Below are positions 12,001 through 24,000 of a DNA stretch of 64,000 bases, in pieces (position 1 is the stretch's first letter; each line of letters starts with the position of its first letter). The stretch covers positions 36,494,301 through 36,558,300 of the forward strand of contig OZ034969.1 of assembly GCA_964030785.1 (NCBI GenBank). The letters are read 5' to 3'. This DNA is from Siderastrea siderea. Taxonomy: Eukaryota > Cnidaria > Anthozoa > Scleractinia > Rhizangiidae. Below the pieces are notes generated by a model. It saw only the letters and a program-made list of their open reading frames with translations, did not search any database and was not told the origin of the DNA. The translations under genes were made by a program, and so were the position numbers.

Positions 12001-15000
12001 GCTTTCTTTTTTAGCGCCATTTCTTCATTTTCGCGTTTCTTTGCTTTCATCTTGGAATATTTAATTGTAAAACCCCGGATTTCCATTTTAATTAGGTCCC
12101 ATTTTAGCCCTAAATCTTCAATAGCAGAGTATTTTTCTTTATAATCCTTTATATTTTCTTGAAGAATGGTAACGTACTCGGAGTCTTGTAGTAATGAGTT
12201 ATTAAATTTCCAGAAGCCCGGGCCTCTATCTTGCTTTAGATCCTCTGATTTGAGATGTAGTGTGATTGCAGAGTGATCGGTTTCTGGAGAGTTCAAGATT
12301 GTACAGGATGTTACTAGGCTGTTGAGATCGTTGGAAATGAGAAAGTAGTCAAGTCGGCATTGGATTTTAAGCGCTTTGTTTCTCCAAGTAAAACATTCCG
12401 TATTTGGGTTTAAGTTGCGCCAGATATCAGTTAAGTTATAGACATGCATGATTCGTTCAATTTCCTTAATTACCGGAGTTTTCTTTGACACTGGGTTTCC
12501 ACCTTTCTTGTCTTTGTCAGCCAAAGCGCAATTAAAATCCCCGGCTATTATAATGTTCTCCTGTGCAAATTCCTGTAGACGATCATGCAGGTCTTTAAAA
12601 AAAACGAGTTGTTGATTAAGATCGTTTGGGGCGTAAATATTCACAAGTATTAAATGGGTTTCGTCAACGATTACGTCTAAAATAATGTATCTACCGTTTT
12701 TGTCGGAAATCATTTTTTCTAATTTGAAGTCTAATTTCGGGTTTATAAGTGTCATGACACCTTTGCTGTGAGTTGAGTCATGGCTAAAGAAAATTCTCCC
12801 GCCCCATTCAGCTTCCCATATGTTGGCACATTCTTTGGAACTATACGTTTCCTGCAAGAATGTGAAATGGTTATTTTGGTTGTGCACCCATCGGAAGATG
12901 GAGCGTCGTTTTATCGACTTATTAAGACCTCTCACATTTAACGATTCGCACTTAACATTTATATTCTCGTGCAGATTCATTATTTATGTACGTGAAAAAC
13001 AAAAATGTAACGCTCAGGAGAATGCGATTGGCTGAGACTTTGAAAGCTTCATTAGACGTGCGATATACAAAACTAGCATAATTTGTAGTCTAATGTAAAC
13101 ATACCAAGAATAATATTGAGATTGATAGCATTTTGGGCAAACCAAAACAAACAACATACGGAAAATTACCAAAAACATGTAACAAAAATACACACAGGTA
13201 AACTAAAAGAGGCTCAAATATTGGCCTTAAAACGCACCGCGATAACGAGGTTTGGCGTTTTTGACTGGCTAGCATATGCATCAGCTTTATCAAGTGCTGT
13301 TTTCAGAGATCACAATTTTGAGTTAGTGGCTTCAATTAAAACTTGAAATTTTACCTAAGCTTGTAATATTCCACAAGAAAACAAAATTAGATGAATTAAA
13401 ACTATTTTGCTCTACCTATTAGTCATTTGCTTGGCTTGCTTGAGCTTGCTCAGGTTCTTCATCATGAGTTGCGTTGTGCATTTCATCATCGGGAGCCTGA
13501 GAGACATTTTGCCATTTCCTTGGAATCTTGTCGAAAGAATATCGCTTACCGTTCACTAGTAAGCGATCGCCGATTATTGTCGCCTTGGTTCCCTCGCATT
13601 TTCTGGCATTTTTAAGGGCCGGCACGAGGACGTCTCTCCTGATCTCGCGAACATTTTGCGGTAAGTCCTCCGCCATTCTGGTTGAAGACCCTTTAAGGTT
13701 ATAGCGTTGACGCCATGTGGAATCTCTGTCAGCGCGGCATGTGAACCTGACTATAATCGGCCTCGGTTTGTTGTTGTTGCTTGCTCTCTTTCTCCTCCCG
13801 AGGCGGTGGGCTCCACAAAACATGGTCGCCTTTACTTTCCTCTGGTCCATCTTAAGCTTGGATACCATGGTGTGTTTAATTAGGTCTGAGCAGCTTTCAT
13901 CATCTGTTTCCGGAATACCGTGGAAAATAAGGTTCCAGCGCCTACTGTAAATGCTTTGCCTGATTAATTCATCTTCTTGCCTGTCCTGGTCGTATTCACA
14001 TCTCTCTATGGTAATGTTTTTAATAACACCGCTTGTATGCAACACAAAGGTCTTCTGCCACTTTGAAAATAAAACTTATAACAAGGGATACTACATGTGC
14101 AGTAACTTTACCAGGCCCTACAAAACTCCTATCCTAATCTCCTTTTTAATTGGAGTTATCTATTTATGTTGGCTATTGTACGTATACAAGCAAGCCTGGT
14201 GAGCGGACTACTACGTGTACTAGGGAAACATGCTTACTCTCGCTTATGATTTAAAATTGTGCTTTGGTCAGGTGAGAATAAGGTAAGAAGACCGCAGAGA
14301 ACTCCGCCATCATCGAGGAAGCTCTCCGGCAAGTGGGGATTTTGTGCCTTTCTGAAAACAATAGAAAAATCACGAAGAAGCCGATCCTGAAGATGAGAAT
14401 GAATAATAACATGGAGAGGACAGTGACCACCATAATAGGTACAACTTCAGAAGAGGAATCCCACTGAGGTCGCCTCATTGTTCTCGTCCCCAGTGGATGG
14501 ATGTGTGAAAACGTACTTCCGATCTTCCTCACTGAGGCAACGGCACTAAACATATTGAAACCGGAGCTCACAAGATCCGACCTGATGGGAAATCACTGTA
14601 TGATAAAGCGAAACAGGGCTACGCACGCAGGCTGCGGGAACTGGTCTTAAAGCAAACCCATCGTTAAAAAATGCAATGAAACCCAACCAGGCCCACATAC
14701 GTTGGCACAGGGATGGACTCTTAAGTCTAATAAGTTAAGATCATCCTCTAACGAAAAGCAGACAGATTTTCTCAATAGAATTTTACGAAGAGGGGGAGAA
14801 GACAGAGATGAAAGTAAACCCAGAAAATGTTGCAAAGGCGATGACGGGAACGCTACAAAATGAAGACAATGAGCAGGTGTTTCAACTATCTGATTTTTTT
14901 ACTTCCCAGCAAGTGGCCTCCTATTTTAGCAGAGTGTCCAACTTGCAAAAAAACAATGTCTCCATTTAATGACGAATGAAGAGAGTTGGGAGCGTAGATA

Positions 15001-18000
15001 CGTGGTGTAACTATCATATAGTGGTTTGACTTAATCCAATATAGGCATAAACATAGGAAGCAATATACATAGCTATACACAGACATACACAGCTATACAT
15101 GGCTATACATGGCTATACACAGATGTACATAGACATATATAGCTATACACAGCTATACACAGCTATACATAGCTATACATGGCTATACACAGCTATACAT
15201 GGCTATACATGGCTATACACAGCTATACATGGCTATACACAGATATACACAGACATACACAGCTATACATGGCTATACATGGCTATACATGGCTATACAC
15301 AGATGTACATAGACATATACAGCTATACACAGCTATACACAGCTATACATAGCTATACATGGCTATACACAGCTATACATGGCTATACATGGCTATACAC
15401 AGCTATACATGGCTATACACAGATATACATAGCCATACATAGCTATACACAGCTATACACAGCTATACATAGCTATACATGGCTATACACAGCTATACAT
15501 GGTATACACAGATATACATAGCCATACATAGCTATACACAGCTATACATGGCTATACACAGCTATACATGGCTATACCTGGCTATACATGGCTAAACACA
15601 GCCATACATGGCTATACATGGCTATACATAACTATACATAGCTATACACAGCTATACATGGCCATACACAGATATAAATGGCTATACATGGCTATACATG
15701 GGTATACATGGCTATACATGGGTATACATTGATATACACAGCCATACACAGCTATACATGGCTATACATGGCTATACATGGCTCTACATAACTATACACA
15801 GCTATACACAGCTATACATGGCTCTACACAGGTATACATAGCCATACGTAGCTATACACAGCTATACACAGCTATACATGGCTATACACAGATATACATA
15901 GCCATACATAGCTATACACAGCTATACACAGCTATACATATCTATACATGGCTATACACAGCTATACATGGCTATACACAGATATACATAGCCATACATA
16001 GCTATACTCAGCTATACACAGCTATACATGGCTATACACAGCTATACATGGCTATACATGGCTATACATGGCTATACACAGCCATACATGGCTATACATG
16101 GCTGTACATAACTATACACAGCCATACACAGCTATATATGGCTATACACAGATATACATGACTATACACAGCTACACATGGCTATACACAGCTATACACA
16201 GCTATACATGGCTATACACAGATATACATAGCCATACATAGCTATACACAGCTATACATAGCTATACATGGCTATACACAGCTAAACATGGCTATACATG
16301 GCTATACATGGCTATATACGGCTATACATGGCTATACATGCCTATACATGCCTATACACAGTTATACATAGACATACATAGCTATACACAACTATACACA
16401 GCTATACATGGCTATACACAGATATACATAGCCATACACAGCTATACACAGCTATACATAGCTATACATGGCTATACACAGCTATACATGGCTATACATG
16501 GCTATATATGGCTGTACATGGCTATACATGGCTATACACAGCTATACATGGCAATACACAGCTATACATAACTATACACAGCAATACACAGCTATACACA
16601 GCAATACACAGCTATACATGACTATACACAGCTATACATGGCTATACACAGCTATACACAGCTATACATAACTATACATAGCTATACACAGCTATACACA
16701 GCTATACATGGCTATACACAGCTATACATGGCTATACATAGCTATACATGGCTATACACAGATATACATAGCCATACATAGCTATACACAGCCATACACA
16801 GCTATACATGGCTATACACAGCTAAACATGGCTATACATGGCTGTACACGGCTATAAATGGCTATACACAGCTATACATGGCTATACATGGCTATACACA
16901 GTTATACATAGACATACATAGCTATACACAACTATACACAGCTATACATGGCTATACACAGATATACATAGCCATACATAACTATACACAGCTATACATA
17001 ATTATACTTGGCTATACACAGATATACATGGCTATACATGGCTATACATGGCTGTACATGGCTATACACAGCTATACACAGCCATACATGGATATACACA
17101 GATATACATAGCCATACATAGCTATACACAACTATACACAGCTATACATGGTTATACACAGATATACATAGCCATACATAGATATACTCAGCTTTACATA
17201 GCTACACATGGCTATACACAGCTATACATGGCAATACACAGCTATACATAACTATACAAAGCTATACACAGCTATACACGGCAATACACAGCTATACATA
17301 ACTATACACAGCTATACACAGCTATACACAGCAATACACAGCTATACATGACTATACACAGCTATACATGGCTATAGACAGCTATACACAGCTATACATA
17401 ACTATACATAGCTATACACAGCTATACACAGCTATACATGGCTATACACAGCTATACATGACTATACACAGCTATACATGGCTATACACAGCTATACACA
17501 GCTATACATGGCTATACACAGATATACATAGCCATACATAGCTATACACAGCTATACACAGCTATACATGGCTAAACACAGCTATACATGGCTATACACA
17601 GCTATACATGGCTATACATGGCTATACACAGTTATACATAGACATACATAGCTATACACAGCTATACACAGCTATACATGACTATACACAGCTATACATG
17701 GCTATAGACAGCTATACACAGCTATACATAACTATACATAGCTATACACAGCTATACACAGCTATACATGGCTATACACAGCTATACATGACTATACACA
17801 GCTATACATGGCTATACACAGCTATACACAGCTATACATGGCTATACACAGATATACATAGCCATACATAGCTATACACAGCTATACACAGCTATACATG
17901 GCTAAACACAGCTATACATGGCTATACACAGCTATACATGGCTATACATGGCTATACACAGTTATACATAGACATACATAGCTATACACAGCTATACACA

Positions 18001-21000
18001 GCTATACATGGCTATACACAGATATACATAGCCATACATAGCTATACACAGCTATACATAGCTATACATGGCTATACACAGCTATACATGGCAATACATG
18101 GCTATACATGACTATACACAGCTATACATAGACATACATAGCTATACACAGCTATACATGGCTATACACAGCTATACATAGCCATACATAGCTATACACA
18201 GCTATACATAGCTATACATGGCTATACACAGCTATACATGGCTATACATGGCTATACATGGCTATACATGGCTGTACATGGCCATACACAGCTATACACA
18301 GCTATACATGCCTATACACAGATATACATAGCCATACATAGCTATACACAGCTATACACAGGTATACATGACTATACACAGATATACATAGCCATACATA
18401 GCTATACTCAGCTATACATAACTATACACAGCTATACACAGCTATACACAGCAATACACAGCCATACACGACTATACACAGCTATACATGGGTATACACA
18501 GCTATACATAACTATACACAGCTATACACAGCAACACACAGCCATACACGACTATACACAGCTATACATGGGTATACACAGCTATACATAACTATACACC
18601 GCCATACATGGCTATACACAGCTATACACAGCTATACACAGTCGTACATAGCTATACACAGCTATACATGCCTATACACAGCTATACATGGCTGTACACA
18701 GCTATACATGGCTATACACAGATATACATAGACATACATAGCTATACACAGCTATACACAGCTATACATAGCTATACATGGCTATACACAGCTATACACG
18801 GCTATACACAGATATACATAGCCATACATAGCTATACACAGCTATACACCTGGCTATACATGGCTATACATGGCTATACACAGATATACATAGCCATACA
18901 TAGCTATACACAGCTATACACCTGGCTATACACAGCTATACATGGCTATACATGGCTATACATGGCTATACATGGCTGTACATGGCTATACACAGCTATA
19001 CACAGCTATACATGGCTATACACAGATAGCTATACACAGCTATACACAGCTATACATGGTTATACACAGCTAAACATGGCTATACATGGCTATACATGGC
19101 TATACACAGCTATACACAGGTATACACGGCTATACTGACACAGCTATACCTGAAAAAAGTTGTTTCAAACCGGTTAACTGGGGCAACTAAATAGACAGGG
19201 ACCGTGCGGCCTATTTTAGAGTCTGAGGGGGCTAATTGGTGATCGCTCGTGTAAAGCAGGTGGGGGGAAATCTCACGCAAAAACTTTCTCTTTTCAAGTA
19301 ATTGGCAATGTATCTAGAGCAGCCAAGTGTGATAAAAGTTGTCAGTTAAAACAGTCCCAAAATAATGCTCCTTGACAGGTTCTTTGGTCGGCTCTACTCG
19401 AAAGATGAAACCGGCAAGCTATGAACTTTATCGTATTCGCATTTTTAAAGATCTCAACCATGAAAACATTTTCCTTTAAAAAAAACTTGTACAAGCAGAC
19501 CTGTAGAATATTAAATCACTACTGAGTTTAGTATCATGAAACGTACATTTCTACCAAAGTCAGTCCGTAGCAGCCTAATTAAGGACTGAACGCCTTATTT
19601 CTTATCAATAGAACTGAGGAAATGACATCTTTTGGCAACTATATAGCCTAGACGAAACGTTTACATTTGTAGATTAGCTTGATAAAGTAACGGTCCTAAT
19701 GTATAATGCCCGGACAACACAAGAACAAAAGTCAACTAAAGTTTAAACTCTTCAACAACAGGAAAGAGTCGATGACAGTACGCGCAGAGTTAATGGATCG
19801 ACAAGAGCGAGAGCGACAGTTTCAACTTCCATCGATTCAAGTGACTTGAAAAAGTCTGAACAGGTCCAGACTCTTCGAGATTCCCCAAGAGCGCGTGAGA
19901 ATTTCAAATAATCAAGCCAAATGAAGGAAAGGCGATTTCAACACGGAGTTATAGTATTCAGTTCCTGTTTGGTCTAAATTAAAAATTATATTTAACTGGT
20001 AAACCGAAAACTGATTAACTCTGAAACAAAGAAATTGTCCAACTTTTTCATTTACGTTTTAATAACACCAAAAAAGGGACAGGGGGTAAAAGCCCCCTCA
20101 GCCCACCCCTCGCGCGGTCCCTGACAGAAAGACCGCAAACAATAAATAAATTATTACAAAGAACAGCAGATTTCAAGAGAAGGGATAGCGAAAACAAACG
20201 CAGTGTATAGGTGTGTATAGCCATTTATAGCTGGGTATAGCCACGTATGGCTGTCTATATCCATGTATAGCTGTTAATAGCTGTGTATAGCCATGTATGG
20301 ATGTGTACAGCTAAGTATACCTCTGTATAGCCATGTATAGCTGTTTATAGCTATGTATGTCTGTGTATAGCCATGTATAGCTGTGTATAGCCATGTATAT
20401 CTGTGTATAGCTATGTATAGCTGTATATAGCGAGGTGTATAGTGTGTATAGTCATGTATAGCTGTGTATAGCTATGTATAGCCGTGTGTAGTCACGTACG
20501 ACCATGTATAGCTGTCTATAGCTATGTATCGCCATGTAGAGCTGTGTATAGCCATGTATAGCTGTGTATATCCATGTACAGCCATGTATAGCTATGTATG
20601 GCTATGTATGGCAATGTATAGCTGTGTATTATCATGTATAGCTGTGTATAGCCATGTATAGCTGTGTATATCCACGTACAGCCATGTATAGCTGTGTATG
20701 GCTATGTAGGCTGTGAATAGCCATGTATAGCTGTGTATAGCTATGTATAGCTATGTATAGCTGTGTATAGCCATGTATAGCTATGTATAGCTGTGTATAG
20801 TTATGTATGGCTATGTATATCTGTGTATCGCCATCTATAGCTGTGTATAGCTGTGTTTAGCTATATATGGGTATGTATACCCATGTATAGCCATGTATAG
20901 CTGTGTATGACTGTATACAGCCATGCATGCCCATGTATAGCCATGTATAGCCATGTATAGCCATGTATATCTGCGTATAGCCATGTATAGCTGTGTATAG

Positions 21001-24000
21001 CTGTGTATAGTCATGTATGTCCATGTATAGCCATGTATAGCCATGTATAGCTGTGTATAGCCATGTGTAGCTGTGTATAGCTGTGTATAGCTATGTATGG
21101 CTATGTAATATCTGTGTATAGCCATGTATATCTGTGTTTGGCTGTGTATAGCCATGTATAGCTGTGTATAGCCATGTATAGCTATGTATAGCTGTGTACA
21201 GCTATGTATGTCTATGTATAACTGTGTATAGCCATGTATAGCTATGTATAGCTGTGTATAGCGGTGTATAGCTGTGTATAGCCATGTATAGTCATGTATA
21301 GCCATGTATACCCATGTATAGCCATGTATAGCTGTGTATAGCTGTGTATAGCCATGTATAGCTATGTATAGCTGTGTATAGCTATGTATGGCTATGTATA
21401 TCTGCGTATAGCCAAGTATAGCTGTGTATAGCTGTGTATAGCTATGTATGGCTATGTATATCTGTGTATAGCCATGTATAGCTGTGTATAGCCATGTATA
21501 GCTATGTATAGCTGTGTATAGCTGTGTATAGCTATGTATGGCTATGTATATCTGCGTATAGCCATGTATAGCTGTGTATAGCCATGTATAGCTATGTATA
21601 GCTGTGTATAGCTATGTATGGCTATGTATATCTGTGTATAGCCATGTATAGCTGTGTATAGCCATATATGGCTATGTATATCTGTGTATAGCCATGTATA
21701 GCTGTGTATAGCCATGTATAGCTATGTATAGCTGTGTATAGCTGTGTATAGCTATGTATGGCTATGTATATCTGTGTATAGCCATGTATAGCTGTGTATA
21801 GCCATGTATGGCTATGTATATCTGTGTATAGCCATGTATAGCTGTGTATAGCCATGTATAGCTATGTATAGCTGTGTATAGCTGTGTATACCTATGTATG
21901 GCTATGTATATCTGTGTATAGCCATGTATAGCTGTGTATAGCCATGTATAGCTATGTATAGCTGTGTATAGCTGTGTATAGCTATGTATGGCTATGTATA
22001 TCTGTGTATAGCCATGTTTAGCTGTGTATAGCCATGTATATCCATGTATAGCATTGTATAGCAATGTGTAGCTGTGTATAGCTGTGTATAGCTATGTATG
22101 GCTATGTAATATCTGTGTATAGCCATGTATATCTGTGTATGGCTGTGTATAGCCATGTATAGCTGTGTATAGCCATGTATAGCTATGTATAGCTGTGTAC
22201 AGCTATGTATGTCTATGTATAACTGTGTATAGCCATGTATAGCTATGTATTGCTGTGTATAGCGGTGTATAGCTGTGTATAGCCATGTATAGTCATGTAT
22301 AGCCATGTATACCCATGTATAGCCATGTATAGCTGTGTATAGCTGTGTATAGCCATGTATAGCTATGTATAGCTGTGTATAGCTATGTATGGCTATGTAT
22401 ATCTGTGTATAGCCATGTATAGCTATGTATAGCTATGTATAGCTATGTATATCTGTGTATATCCATGTATGGCTGTGTATAGCCATTTATAGCCATGTAT
22501 AGCTGTGTATAGCCATGTATAGCTGTGTTTAGCTATGTATGGCTATGTATATCTGTGTATAGCCATGTATAGCTGTGTATAGCTGTGTATAGTCATGTAT
22601 AGCTACGTATAGCCATGTATAGCCATGTATAGCTGTGTATAGCCATGTATAGCTATGTATAGCTGTGTATAGCTATGTATGGCTATGTATATCTGTGTAT
22701 AGCCATGTATAGCTGTGTATAGCCATGTATAGCTGTGTATAGTTATGTACAGCCATGTATAGCCATGTATGGGTGTGTATAGCCATGTATAGCCATGTAT
22801 AGACATGTATAGCTGTGTATAGCCATGTATAGCTGTGTATAGCTGTGTATAGCTATGTATGGCTATGTATATCTGTGTATAGCCATGTATAGCTGTGTAT
22901 AGCTGTGTATAGTTATGTACATCCATGTATAGCCATGTATGGCTGTGTATAGCATGTATAGCCATGTATAGCCATGTATAGCTGTGTATAGCCATGTATA
23001 GCTATGTATAGCTGTGTATAGCTGTGTATAGCTATGTATGGCTATGTATATCTGTGTATAGCCATGTATAGCTGTGTATAGCTATGTATGGCTATGTATA
23101 TCTGTGTATAGCCATATATAGCTGTGTATAGCTGTGTATAGCTATGTATGGCTATGTATATCTGTGTATAGCCATGTATAGCTGTGTATAGCTGTGTATA
23201 GTTATGTAGAGCCATGTATAGCCATGTATAGCCATGTATAGCCATGTATAGCTGTGTATAGCCATGTATAGCTGTGTATAGCTGTGTATAGCTATGTATG
23301 GCTATGTATATCTGTGTATAGCCATGTATAGCTGTGTATAGCTGTGTATAGTTATGCACAGCAATGTATAGCCATGTATGGCTGTTTATAGCCATGTATG
23401 GCTGTGTATAGCCATGTATAGCCATGTATAGCCATGTATAGCTGTGTATAGCCATGTATAGCTGTGTATAGCTGTGTATAGCTATGTATGGCTATGTATA
23501 TCTGTGTATAGCCATGTATAGCTGTGTATAGCCATGTATAGCTATGTATAGCTGTGTATAGCTGTGTATAGCTATGTATGGCTATGTATATCTGTGTATA
23601 GCCATGTAAGGTAAGGTAAGGTAAGGTAAAACTTTATTTATACAGGGTGGCCCATTCAGCACAGTGGCTGGTCTCCAGAGGGGCCCTGCTAAATACAATT
23701 TCTAAAAATATAAAATATCTAATTGTTTAAAATAGTTATAAAAATAGAGTTAAGAGCTAATGTTTAGTAATTAAAATAGTTATATAAAAAGAGTTTAAAA
23801 ACAAAAACGAATTACAAGCATGAACTGGTATATAAAAAAGATAAATATCGTAAATTAGGTGCTATGAAAAAAAGTGGGCTTTAACAAGATTTTTAAAAGA
23901 GGAGAGAGATGCAGCTTGTTGGATTTTTAAAGGTAGTGAGTTAAAAAGGGCTGAGCCAGAAAATCTAAAAGTACGCTTGCCAAGGCTAAGCTTGGGTTTA

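Larger units (their letters stand above)
9052..14115 (-). mobile_element. L1/Tx1-type LINE with poly(A) tail, near full length but broken
   Basis: A 36-nt T run (9052-9087) is the poly(A) tail read on the minus strand. Upstream of it on that strand come an ORF2 region (9227-12980) and an ORF1 region (13419-14045). ORF1 has lost its N-terminal part, so the copy appears 5'-truncated near 14.1 kb. The LINE lies between the left outer arm and the minisatellite and is absent from the mirror position, so it inserted after the inverted structure formed. No target-site duplication was found by eye. Confidence 0.85.

Noticed and set aside
14251..14571. Minus-strand membrane protein
   Set aside because: The + strand carries better coding-like remnants here, and the minus frame has no family resemblance.
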